From Dermanyssus gallinae (lineage: Eukaryota > Arthropoda > Arachnida > Mesostigmata > Dermanyssidae), in the NCBI GenBank assembly GCA_003439945.1, contig QVRM01000946.1, positions 303,501 through 367,500 of the forward strand: 64,000 nt of DNA. Reading direction: 5' to 3'. Positions within the stretch are counted from its first letter, which is position 1. Each line of letters opens with the position of its first letter. The position numbers were made by a program, and so were the translations under genes. Positions 1 through 31,447 of the stretch are shown piece after piece. The notes under the pieces are model-generated. The model made no database searches. It had not been told where the DNA came from and saw nothing but the letters and a program-made list of their open reading frames with translations.

Positions 1-63
1 CATTCTAATTCAAATATACGTGTGCATATAAAGATGAATACATTTGGAATAATATATGTATAA

Positions 64-217
64 ATATATATATATATATATATATCAACTGGTGTCGCAT
101 TTTAGGTTGATCAAAGCTAACGCACGCATCATTTTAACTTTTTGCTCGTTTTGAAAATAATATTCTGTTTCTCTTTTGGCCCTGTAGTAGAGCTTGAATT
201 ACATGGTTGCGTGAAGT

Positions 218-252
<35 letters not shown>

Positions 253-306
253 TATATAATTCAAGAAAAACAGAATATTGTATATATATATATATATATA
301 TATATA
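64..306. repeat. Cluster of three (TA)n arrays
   Basis: TA runs at about 64-85, 220-249 and 281-306, separated by unique sequence. Confidence 0.9.
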
Positions 307-691
307 CGAAAGTAAAACTGCGTCGTAGCATTATCACGTATTTTCCACAGCTGATATATAAACTTCTAATGCGTTTGTTGATGCATTCTGACGGCTCTCT
401 TGCCAACCCGATGAAATGATTACGGGACATAGTTGAGACGCGGCCTCAGTAACGACGTGAACAAAACAACTAGCGTTGCGGGCACCGCTGGGTGCAAATC
501 TCGTGAAGGTGCGAGCTTCGACCAGTACACTTGACGAAGATCGGCTCTTTCTGATTAACCAACACGCGCAATGACCACGTATCGCCCGGTGCCTACCTAC
601 ACAAACGAGAGAGTCCACCTCACGCGTGGACACTCGCGTGTCGCTCGAAGGCTCAAAATTCGACGCCAACAGATGCCTTAAGTATATTAAC

Positions 692-777
692 GTTGTTTTT
701 GTTGTTGCTGCTGCTGCTGTTGTTGTTGTTGTTGTTGTTGTTGTTGCTGTTGTTGTTTTCGCTGTTGTTGTTGTTGC
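692..777. repeat. Interrupted (TTG/CTG)n array
   Basis: Alternating TTG and CTG triplets form a long imperfect tract. Reading frames across it give poly-Val, poly-Thr or poly-Ala and are not evidence of a gene. Confidence 0.9.
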
Positions 778-889
778 TCGCCGACCACAAACCATAATAG
801 GCTATGTCTTTCTCCGTTTCGTACTGTGTTTCGTTTTGGTCTGTTTTCTGTTTCGTGCTCTCACCTTCCTACTTCACTAAATCCGAGTG

Positions 890-913
890 CGTCCGTCCGT
901 CCGTCCGTCCGTC
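890..913. repeat. (CCGT)n tetranucleotide repeat
   Basis: About six tandem GTCC/CCGT units. Confidence 0.9.
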
Positions 914-1315
914 GTGACCAGAAAGAAGCAGGGAAAACCACCACGACGCAGAAGTATAGCACATAGATAGTCGTCATCACAACGAATCAACCAACCCACG
1001 ACACTGCTTAACACTGTTCAGCTTATCCATCGAAGCGCCTACTGTGCGCCCTGATCGTCGAGATCATTGCGTTTCGCTTTAGCGGTGCACGGCGGTCGCG
1101 CATGAAGTTCTAACGTGGCAGCCCTTGCCGGCGTTTGCGCCTGGGTGCCGGCCGATGGAACTGTCGGGGGTGGCGCCGAGCCTATGGGCACCTCTCGATT
1201 TTCTCTCTCCATGCCTCTCTCTCTCTCTCTCTCTCGCATGTTGTATTCTCTAGCGTCCGCTCTACCACTGACTGTCAAATACATCGAAACCAGCGGCAAT
1301 CGTCCATGTGTGTCT

Positions 1316-1404
1316 ATGTATTTGTTTGTGTGTGTGTGTGTACAGAAGTGTATATGTATATGTATATACACTTATGTATTTGTTTGTGTGTGTACATAAG
1401 TGTA

Positions 1405-1440
<36 letters not shown>
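1316..1440. repeat. Composite (TG)n/(TA)n minisatellite-like tract
   Basis: Two copies of a roughly 60-nt unit (TATTTGTTTGTGTG followed by ACA-AGTGTATAT) stand in tandem and end in a long (TA)n. Confidence 0.8.
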
Positions 1441-1441
<1 letters not shown>

Positions 1442-1790
1442 GTTCAAGTCTCGTAGAATCTAGGACTCGAACGAAGAGCGGATAATGTTGTAGCGTGGTA
1501 GCCATGGTAGCCACAGTACAGCGTGGCTCCGCCGCTGCCGCTGCCACTCGCGCTTTCGCTTAGCCGGCTGTCTGGCTGGCTCAAATGGTCGTCGTCTTCG
1601 TCGTCGGGCCCAGCGGAAAGGCCAGCTGGGTTCGCACCAGGACAACTATGACAACGAACAATTACTAACGATAACATAGCGTTGCGTGTCGTATGCTCAT
1701 GTGTGCCAGGTAGCAGCAACTGTTCAACAACGTTAACATCGCACAACATACACAATATACTCGTATAACGGCATTGTAGATCGAGGAGCA

Positions 1791-1792
<2 letters not shown>

Positions 1793-1849
<57 letters not shown>

Positions 1850-1874
1850 AATATATATTTATATATTTATATAT

Positions 1875-1954
<80 letters not shown>
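1793..1954. repeat. Long (TA)n array with TTTA variants
   Basis: About 160 nt of TA with periodic AAATA and TTTA interruptions, one of the longest TA arrays in the window. The following 1955-2227 shows no gene. Confidence 0.95.
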
Positions 1955-1959
<5 letters not shown>

Positions 1960-2227
1960 CATATGTACCAGGCTGGAGTATTACAGGTGCCTTTCTTTAC
2001 GAGCGAGAGGACAGAGGGCTAATAATGCCCGATGCTTCTGTAGGCTTGTGCATTTGTCGCAAAGTAGCATTAGCCGATTAATGATCTGAGTCACATGTTG
2101 GCAGGGCATTTATTAATAGCGGCAGTTTAACGCTAGAATTTACGTCTTTTGTTTAAGAGTAGACATGGTGATGCCATTAGTTAAAGCGCACAGTGAAGAA
2201 AATTTTTTTTAAATTGTTTTTTTTGAC

Positions 2228-2430
2228 GGATTGAGCACGAGCCCCTTCTATTGGAACAATTCGGCTATAAAGGAGAGGTCGAGGAACCTGTAGTGCAGCC
2301 CACGTTATCCAGTCAGAAAACGAGCGAGCTGTGGCACAATCCCGGGGGTCAGCTATATGTATATGTCATTGATCGGGTCAAGACCCTTGACAAAGCCTCC
2401 CGTAATTTGCTCCTCTCGTCATTGCGTGAC
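2228..2430 (+). pseudogene. LINE reverse-transcriptase stub
   Basis: A scrap of about 200 nt reads EQFGYKG, then KTSELWHNPGG and LYVYVIDRVKTLDKAS. It aligns at nucleotide level with the RT relic near 53.0-53.2 kb, whose best frame gives FPEQFG and AVFIGCVKVFDKAP, the palm region of a non-LTR reverse transcriptase. A (TA)n array abuts its 3' side. Confidence 0.6.
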
Positions 2431-2450
2431 ATATATATATATATATATAT

Positions 2451-2899
2451 AATTGCACCTTGGTCAACAAACGTTTAATGTGTCTAAAACTAGGAGTTTG
2501 TAGATGTAATTTCAATGTAGCATCGAGTAAACTTTGCTACAGACGCTTATCTTATTCTAATAATTGCAATAGATAAAAAACAGCAATTGTCAAGTTCTGT
2601 TAACCGCCTGCGTCAAACCTGCACAAAACTTCTTAATGGCAACATCATGCTTCTTGCTAATGCCGACTATAGTGGCACAGTAGCATAACTTCAGTGTTAT
2701 CTTGTTACCATGCCGCTAACGATTTTGCCATTTGCTCAAATATAATCGAAGTGCAAATGTTGAAAAGAGAAAAACAACGTATCTTACTGCACGTGGACTC
2801 GTTACTGACGGAAGCCCGTCTGCTGTGTCACGACAGGATGCAGTTGCTTCATATAAACGCTAGCATTATGCGAACTTTGACAATGATGCTCGTTGCATT
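2451..2899 (+). repeat. Anonymous repeat, copy 1
   Basis: This segment begins AATTGCACCTTGGTCAACAA and runs through a recognisable GACAGGATGCAGTTGCTT block. A second direct copy occurs at about 4840-5298. No coding potential was recognised. The copies lie on either side of the Tc1-like element. Confidence 0.85.
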
Positions 2900-3038
<139 letters not shown>

Positions 3039-3161
3039 GTGTGCCTAGTGCCTGGAGTTATGCCCCAGCGGGCTGTGCACACGTTCTCACATCACAAATG
3101 TATATTTTGCTACACATAAATAAATGATAATAGTGTGTATATATATATATATATATATATA

Positions 3162-4788
3162 AAGTGTGTTGCAAAAAATTAGCAACTCATGTTTTTTGGC
3201 GATAATTTCGGCTTGGTTTATTTGAATGGCTTGAAATTTTAAGCGCATGATGTACATGACGAAACATGAGTATAGTGTTGATTTCATTGCAATCTCAAAA
3301 TCGGTTCATACAAAAAATAAAAAAGTGTGAAAAAACAGTGTTGCAAAATATTAGCAACAATAACATGCTAACAACACAGCTCTTGTTTGTAAAGGATAGT
3401 CGATACTAGAGCTGATATTCGATCCCAGGGATCAAATGTCAGGAATATTGTCTAGCTAAATCAATCGTTATATAGCTGCAAAATATTCTACAGCTTAGTC
3501 GTTGTTCCGAACTAACGACGAATCTTATGTTTAAACCATGGGTCGAACAAAGGATCTTTCGGATAACGAAAAGACAAAAATTGAGGCATATGCTGAGCTC
3601 GGTCATACAGTAACTGCTATAGCAACCAGATTAGGACGGCATAAGAGCACCATCAGCAGGTTCTCACACCCTGGAGTGAACCAAAGGTGCAGATCTAACA
3701 GTGGACGTAAGCCAGTTTTGACTATTCGAGATCGGCGAAGGATCATACAGTTGGCTACTCATAACCAAATGTCTTCTTCCAGGATCAGGACTACTTTGGG
3801 AGTGCCAGTGCACCGATCCACAGTGCACCGAGTGTTAAGTTCTGACAAAAACGTGCGATACGCGAACAGGAAGCTTATGCCGCGACTGCAACCGAAGCAC
3901 ATTGTCGCACGGCGTGAATTTTTGCCTAGATACCAAACTTGGGATAACGAGTGGAAAAACATCGTCTTCTCGGATAAAAATAAATTTAATCTCGATGGCC
4001 CTGACGGCTGTCAGTACTATTGGCACGACTTACGGAAGGAACCTAAATGGTTCTCGAAACGTGTGGCCGGTGGTGGCTCTGTGAAATATTGGAGCGCGTT
4101 TGGATATAATGGGAAGTCTGATCTAGTCGAGATTGTGGGCCGAAACAATTCTGACATGTACCAGCGCATTGTCGGTTCCTAGTTAGAAGCCCACTCACAG
4201 AAGAATTGGGGGACCTGACGCAGTTTTTCAACAAGACAACGCCACGTTTCATACCTCGGCTAGCACTATAGCCTTTTTTCAAGAACAAGGAGTGCCACTT
4301 TTTGACTGGCCGGCATTAAGTCCAGACCTGAATCCTATTGAAAATCTTTGGGGACATTTGGTAAAGCAGATTTACGCAAATGGTCGACAATTTAATCATT
4401 TGTCGGACCTCAAAGAAGCTGTCCAGCAAGCATGGACTAATATTCCACTTTCGTACTTACAACAGCTCATTAACTCCATGAAAGACCGAGTTTACGATTT
4501 GATTCAAAAGAAGGGACGAAAAACCCGTTTCTAGAATAAAATATGTAGTTTCAAATGAGTCATACAGCCCTGCTAAGAATCGAATACGCTGTAAGGCGCT
4601 ATTGTTGCTAATATTTTGCAACACTGTTTTTTCACACTTTTTTATTTTTTGTATGAACCGATGTTGAGATTGCAATGAAATCAACACTATACTCATGTTT
4701 CGTCATGTACATCATGCGCTTAAAATTTCAAGCCATTCAAATAAACCAATTATCACAAAAAAACAGAGTTGCTAATTTTTTGCAACAC

Positions 4789-4792
<4 letters not shown>
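3162..4792 (+). mobile_element. Complete Tc1-like DNA transposon with ~200-bp TIRs
   Basis: The 1631-bp element starts AAGTGTGTTGCAAAAAATTA and ends with the inverted copy, flanked by TA on both sides inside a (TA)n array. The terminal inverted repeats (about 3162-3367 and 4590-4792) match over roughly 200 nt apart from small indels and substitutions. One transposase gene lies between them. The good preservation of both ends suggests relatively recent insertion. Confidence 0.9.
3538..4534 (+). pseudogene. Tc1-like DD34E transposase, one stop and one frameshift
   Basis: The first part (3538-4182) has an N-terminal helix-turn-helix (LGRHKSTISRF) and the first catalytic Asp in VFSDKNKF. An in-frame TAG follows at 4180-4182, and one extra base near 4202 shifts the frame before FQQDNATFH (second Asp). 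The last part (4292-4534) has SPDLNPIENLWG (Glu) and the C-terminus. The spacing from second Asp to Glu is 34 residues, so this is a Tc1-family DD34E enzyme. It would cut and paste the surrounding element at TA sites if intact; as it stands it cannot. Confidence 0.88.
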
Positions 4793-4839
<47 letters not shown>

Positions 4840-4843
<4 letters not shown>

Positions 4844-5298
4844 GCACATTGGTCAACAAACGTTTAATGTGACTAAAACTAGGAGTTTTTTTATGTACTT
4901 TCAATGAAGCATCGAGTTAACTTTGCTACAGACGCTTGTCTTATTCCAATAATTGCAATAGATAAAAAACAGCAATTGTCAAGTTCTGTTAACCACCTGC
5001 GCGTCCACAAAACTCCTTAATGGCAACATCATGCTTCTTGCTAATGCCGACTACGGTGGCGCAATAGCATAACTTCAGTCTTATCGTGTATCGGCTTATT
5101 ACCTTGCCGCTACCGATTTTGCCATTTGCTCAAATCTAATCGAAGTGCAAATGTTGAGAAGAGAAAAAAACAACGTATCTTACTGCACGTGGACTCGTTA
5201 CTGACGGTAGCCCGTCTGCTGTGTCATGACAGGATGCAGTTGCTTGATATAAACGCTAGCATTATGCGAACTTTAACAATGATGCTCATTGCATTTAT
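4840..5298 (+). repeat. Anonymous repeat, copy 2
   Basis: Direct copy of 2451-2899 with scattered substitutions and small indels. Just downstream, at about 5345-5417, the end of the unit recurs in inverted orientation (GCATCCTGTCGTGACACAG), making a local palindromic arrangement. Confidence 0.85.
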
Positions 5299-5305
5299 AT
5301 GTACC

Positions 5306-5430
5306 ATATATATATATATATATACACGTGAACTATATATATATTGTAAACATAACTGTCAAAGTTTATATAATGGTAGCATTCATATCAAGCAGCTGCA
5401 TCCTGTCGTGACACAGTAAGTCAGTTAACG

Positions 5431-5476
<46 letters not shown>

Positions 5477-5609
5477 ACATATATATATATAAACACTGAC
5501 TGCAAAGATCCTGAGTAGCGTTCCATTTGCCATTGCCGGAACCCACCAGCACTCGGTGATCCTTATATTGAACTTACATAACATACACTTGACTGGAGTA
5601 ATACGTCAT

Positions 5610-5652
<43 letters not shown>
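5306..5652. repeat. Cluster of (TA)n arrays
   Basis: TA runs at about 5307-5344, 5433-5491 and 5615-5652 with short unique spacers. Confidence 0.9.
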
Positions 5653-5654
<2 letters not shown>

Positions 5655-6381
5655 CACATACAAGAGATAGCGTCAAGAAGGCAGATCGAGTAAGTTTTTA
5701 ACATTAGCATAGAATATTTTTAGTACTGATTCATGCTTCGGCCTAAGGTGAACCCGTATCTCAGCAGCAAAGTTTGCACCTGTTGGTCTAAAGAAAGCTG
5801 TGAGATAACAAGGCCAGAAGTGGACCACTTTTCTCTCTGCTTGCAGCCCGAAAAAAATGACCCTGATCACTGGCACATTCTCGGCGGCATCAGGAGGTGT
5901 TACGGAAGATAACGGAAGAATTCGCTTTACCACAAACGCTGCTTCTCGATTCCTCTCGACTATGTGTTCCATCAAATAACGTCATTGTTGCTATAATAGC
6001 GAGGTTGATACAGCATAATGGAGTATGCAGCAGGCAAGTCCGAATAGAATAATGCCCTTGTTGTATTCAATCTTGATCAAATAGGATCTCCTGTTACCGG
6101 CCCACCCGTGACGGCTGTCTTCGGCTAGCAGCCTGCTGACCGATCCATAGTTTAGAAATATGTTGCATATCCACAGTGGCTTTTTGTCGTGTTGAGGTAT
6201 CTAGGCGTTCTGCGCAGCAACATCCTTCTTGCGTTTCGCTAAACATCTAAACCGTGCTGCTTGAAGTACAGCTGGCCTGTTGTCGATTTTGCCTGTCATG
6301 CTGCTCACGTTCTTGTGGTTGCTATTTTTTTGCTGTTCAAAGAAAATGTTCAAAACTCCTAAGTGATTCTTGTCATCTCTG

Positions 6382-6443
<62 letters not shown>

Positions 6444-7980
6444 GAAGGCGGGCACTGCCAAGTGTGCAAACGTATTGTAAATGATTAATAAATCATCACA
6501 ATATTTTCTATATATATATATATATATATATACTTTGAATAGACGCAACAGGACTTTACGATATTCAATTTATTTCACACTTTATCGTGTAATTATACCT
6601 AGTTGTGTCCTATAAGCTGGCATTGGTGAGTATACACATATGTACATTTAGATTTCTGCTTATAAAATACATATGTTCATATGCCAACATCATGAGAATG
6701 ATAAGCTGGGCCAATGACCTAATTTGATTACAATTTCCCACAAGATATCTATCGCACACGTTTCGACAGTATTTGCAGACACAGGTTTGTTCAGGTTCGT
6801 GATAACCTTGCGTCATGCACGTCAAATGGTGGAAGCCGTGCGCGGTAAACCTGGTGACCAAATGACGATTCGTTCTGTTTGTCCTCTTCCAGCTCGAGTC
6901 AGTCATTGCTGGTGTTGTGATGAACTGTGGGTCGATCTCCAGTCGCTTCGATCTGTGTTTTTTTGACGAAGGTACACTAGGCTGGGGTTACTGGGAGATT
7001 AAACTTTTCGCGTATATCTTCTGCAAACGATGGCGTATCGGTCAACAAGTAGACCAGTCGGTTTCTCGATGTCGTGTGCAGCCCGAGCACCATTTTCAGA
7101 AATGCAGTTTTCACGCTATCCAAGGTACGTTTTCTCACTCTAACCACGTACAGTTAGTTTCTCCCAGACGATCTGCATTCCATAGATGGCTGTCGGTGCG
7201 ATCTTCAGGTCTAATTTACGATTTGTAGTAATTGACTGATTATGCTGATGCCTGTACTGCCATCATTTATTAGAGTACGATTGCCAAATTAATAGCATGC
7301 CAGCTAGTGCCACGGACAGAAGTGGCAATAGGTTGAGGTTTTTAACATTGGCTTCCTCCGATAGCAGAGAAAGAACCTGCGTGACATCTTTCGTTTTGGC
7401 CACCGACTCATCGTTTGGTTGTAGGACCATAGGAAAGTAATCAATAATCGATATCCGGCGGTCCCTGGTCAAAATAGGTTTCTCAGGGTGTTTCACGCGA
7501 CCCGTATAGGCCGCGCGTTTAGCTCAGCAGGAGCGACCAATATTTTTTCCATCTTAGAACGTAACAGCTAATGAAGAGTCTGAGTTACGATAAAAGGTGG
7601 CTGTATCGAAACGAAAAGCGGATTGATATTTGCCTGTGATGATCTTTAGCATGGAGAGCGGACTCTCCCTAGGTAATATGTTTCTCATGGAACAAAACGA
7701 CCCCTAAAAAAACCGTAAGAAAATGTCCAAATAAAGATACTCCGAGATTTTAGAATTAAGATGAAATTATTACCCCACTGACGGTAGAAATCGGAGGAGG
7801 TTCTTTAGTTAGTAGCTGTACATGATTCGTAGACATATTTGGAACAGTGTGTAAATGCTACTACTGAATCGATACTACTAGTCCGAAGTCCGAAGTCCGA
7901 ATTGTTGGATCCTATGTTTTCATTCCATGGTGTATATGAGCAATATCGCAGCACAATGTTTAATTGTCTTTGATAGAATT
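5653..7980. other. No supported gene; simple repeats
   Basis: Contains (TA)n at 6380-6404 followed by (GA)n to about 6445, and another (TA)n at 6511-6532. Several ORFs of 77-115 residues exist on both strands (for example minus 5673-5975), but none shows a domain or a splice context that I recognise. Confidence 0.4.
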
Positions 7981-7999
7981 GGGATGACATCGAAGCGAG

Positions 8000-8090
8000 T
8001 ATACTCTGGTTCCAACAAGATGGTGCCACGAGCCACATAGCCGGCGTGACAAACGAGTTCTTAAGGTGTAGTGTCCCGAACGGGTAGGCT
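8000..8090 (+). pseudogene. Transposase fragment (DDE catalytic block)
   Basis: The frame around 8008 reads WFQQDGATSHIA and then a short helix-like stretch ending in FLR. This is the second-Asp block of Tc1/mariner-type transposases. The rest of the gene is not recognisable in the flanks. Confidence 0.6.
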
Positions 8091-8397
8091 TACGTGGCGG
8101 AGACATTCACTGCCGATCAAGATCTTGCGATTTAATGCTGTTAGACCTTTTCCTCTGAGTTTTTTTAGGAATGACGCTTGCGGTAATAATTTTATGACTA
8201 CTGGCAAACTTAAGATCAACACTGACACGTACATTATTGTAATTGAGCCTGATTGATGTAACCAAGTGCTAAAAAATTGGTTGTCCCATATGCAGTTCGT
8301 GAAAATCAGAAAGTTACTTCATCAATTTTGTATTTTATTATAAATTGTATTACATTTAAATTCAAATAAATACTTATTATGATCTTGCATATATATA

Positions 8398-9427
8398 CAG
8401 TGTCTATCATAACAATATAAACTTATTTCAAAATTTTGTAAAATTCGGCAAGTAAATGTTTTCTGCCAATGAAAGGAGGGGGCGGAAACGTCTTGTTTAG
8501 GGGTGAAGATAAAATATATAAAAGTAGCTATTCTGTTTTTTTCTCCTACATGCTTGTGCAAAATCAAAGATCCAGTCGATGTAGTGAATAACCGATCATA
8601 CCGGCGTGTTCGGCGGAAAGTTTTGCATGATCTGAATATTAATCTGATCTGAGCCCGACACAAGCTAGCGAAAAGGGAACATTAGGAGAAAGAAAAGTCA
8701 TAAAAAGTCATAATGTTGTTAAGTCATAGGTTAAAGTTTTCACCTGCAGAGCCGCAAAACAATTGCCTTAACGACCAAAAATGTACGCCTAAAAGAATCT
8801 TCTGAGACAAAAAGCAAATTTAATGCCCATAATTTTCGTACGAAAGTGATGGTGCCGCGTTACGTAGTGGCAGAGTAACTAAGCTCTTTCGACAGCCGTG
8901 TCGAAAGTGGAGAAATGCATATCTGCATAGGGTGTGTCAGAACGTTAGGTACATATTCCGAGGTGTGGTAGAACTCGGCAAGAACATATAGACAAGAACA
9001 AGAACGTAACGCAGCACCACCACTTTAGTACGAACATGATGGGCATTCAATGTGCTATTGTCTGATGAATAGTCTACTATGCAGACAGTTTTGGTTGCAA
9101 TGGCAAAATTTACGTTTCTGCACGTGAAAGTTTTAACGTATAGCTATTCGCTCTCGCTAGCTTGCTTGCGTCTGGTATCCTTCCGATTATGCAGAATTTT
9201 CCAGACACGCCGATATGATCGATTCCTTCGTGCGTTGACTGCGTGCGTTCTCGCGTAAACGTAGATTTTGCACATTTATGTAGGAGAAAAAAGGTGGAAT
9301 AGCTATATTTATAAATTTTACCCTCACTCCTAAACAAGACGTTTCCGACCCTCCTTCCATTGGAAAAAAAATCTTGTCAAGTTCTAATTAACCTTAAGGT
9401 AAGTACATATTATTTTAATAGACCCTG
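8398..9427. mobile_element. TIR transposon relic, ~1.03 kb
   Basis: The first ~170 nt (CAGTGTCTATCAT...) are repeated in inverted orientation at the right end (...ATAGACCCTG). Matching blocks include the AAACAAGACG region and CTCCTACAT/ATGTAGGAG. CAGTG-like ends and a left flanking TA fit a Tc1-type element. The ~690-nt interior has no recognisable transposase, so this is either a decayed or a non-autonomous copy. Confidence 0.75.
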
Positions 9428-9750
9428 TGTATATACAATTTACATTAGGACATTGTCCGTATGTATTGCAAACTTACGGACCCGACCCTACACATCTAAA
9501 AGATTTTCTGGTATAGAGGGATGCTTCTATTCGGAAGGCCAATCGCGTCCAAGCAAAAGCCCTCTCCATCAAGTGTCCTGAAAGGAGGCCCATATTGGCA
9601 CGGCGCTACACATACGTATTGTGTATTGTTATGCCGTGACACAGGACCGTGAGTTTTCTAGTTCTCCTTGTTCCTTGTTGATCCCTCCCCCCGCCTTTAG
9701 CCCGGCTAGAGTTAGCTGAAATGGCGAAAAAAAACGACTGCGGCCGCTAC
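9428..9750. other. Upstream region of DNase II, no other gene seen
   Basis: Sequence between the TIR element and the putative promoter motifs. It becomes G+C-richer toward 9750. No ORF with recognisable content. Confidence 0.3.
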
Positions 9751-9777
9751 CACGTGTCTGCCGTTGCGTCACCATTG
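9751..9777 (+). promoter_or_regulatory. Putative DNase II promoter motifs: E-box and inverted CCAAT
   Basis: A CACGTG E-box (9751-9756), a TGCGTCA CRE-like site and CCATTGG (an inverted CCAAT-type box) lie within about 30 nt, some 150 nt before the DNase II ATG, in sequence that is G+C-richer than its surroundings. CACGTG is the core of sites bound by MiT/TFE factors that control lysosomal genes. Promoter function is an inference; the transcription start is not visible. Confidence 0.3.
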
Positions 9778-9909
9778 GAGGCAGGCTTATGGCGCAGCAG
9801 CAAAGATCTTATAGAACGCATAGCGGCGTTTTCCACTGGCGACTAGTCTGAAGACAAGCCGAGTGACAGTGAGATCTAAGTATCTCTGTGCAGCTACAAG
9901 TGCACTACA

Positions 9910-30437
<20,528 letters not shown>

Positions 30438-30483
30438 TCGACAACGAAACACTTGTGGCTTTTATCTTCGGCAGAAGTGAACA

Positions 30484-30489
30484 AATAAA
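30484..30489 (+). promoter_or_regulatory. Polyadenylation signal of DNase II
   Basis: AATAAA lies 47 nt after the DNase II stop codon on the same strand, giving a short 3' UTR. A canonical hexamer at this distance is what is expected for the mRNA end. Confidence 0.7.
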
Positions 30490-30891
30490 GGCTCTAGCTA
30501 ATCTAAATCCTTGCCCGAATGTTCACTGCAGAACGTAGCGCCAAATAGAAAGTGTATGTATCCTCCTGCGTAGTGAAGCCTCCAGAGGCATGGAACTGTT
30601 CTGGAAGGTCTTTTTCCAAGGACATGAGGATGATTTCTGGCGATACCTATTAAAGTAGTTGTCTGGAGCTACCCTGCACTGAAGAGGCTGGATCTTGCGC
30701 TAGAGGAAAAGTAAATACGATGACCATTCTGTTCACAACACCCCTAATTAACCGCACTACCTATTTAAGGTGTAAGAAGAAGAAAATGAGACACTAGAGG
30801 TCACACAGCCTGAAAACTATAAAGCAGCGAGGGTTGCTAAGTAAACTAAAGATGAAAAACACTTATTTTAGAATTGGCTGGTGCCCGATCA

Positions 30892-30917
30892 CTATATATA
30901 TATATATATATATATAT
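30892..30917. repeat. (TA)n array
   Basis: Short TA array downstream of DNase II. The rest of 30490-31440 shows no gene. Confidence 0.9.
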
Positions 30918-31447
30918 GCGTGATGACTTAACATTTACAAGTCCGTTCAACTTTCACCACTTGCAGTACTGCATGCTTTGCGGTCAATCGCATTGGCAAT
31001 TTGCAGTTGCAAGAAATTCTGAAGTTAAACCGGTAAAAACTAATTAATACTAAATAACACTTGAGTCTACTGTGTAGAAAAGCAGGCAGTGGCATTTTTA
31101 CTGGTCTAACTTGTTAGCAAAATGAAAAAGAATAAATAACCGACTAAACTTACATACACCAGGAGTCACGGGTCCGATCCCGAATCAACATACACACCCT
31201 TTGGAGTGCCCCTCTTAAAATGTAAATATTTTAGGTTAAACCTACATGGAACTTAACAGGGTAGGCTTGAAGTGCCACAAACGAAGTGATGTGCACAAGG
31301 TGGTATACAAGAAAATCTAGATAGCCTAGGAGACGCGGACGTGTGTTCTCGGTTAGACGTTGCCTCTGCTCACATGGTGCACGCACCAATCTATTATATC
31401 TAATATCTCCCGAAGACCCCGGACTGTCTGTATGACGCAGACCAACA

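Larger units (their letters stand above)
310..1310. other. No supported gene
   Basis: Apart from the simple repeats and a (CT)n run near 1214-1235, I see no conserved domain here. Sequence from 1080 to 1200 is G+C-rich, but no promoter or exon can be argued from it. Confidence 0.4.

Noticed and set aside
207..430. ORFs rich in Tyr-Ile repeats across TA arrays (also near 1400, 16.9 kb, 17.8 kb)
   Set aside because: TA arrays lack stop codons in two of the frames and translate as (YI)n; they are artefacts of the microsatellite.
334..795. 153-residue minus-strand ORF with poly-Thr/Ala
   Set aside because: The open frame comes from the (TTG/CTG)n tract and shows no conserved domain.
31160..31185. 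GGGTCCGATCCCG resembling a B-box
   Set aside because: No A-box at a suitable distance and no poly(A) tail; treated as chance.
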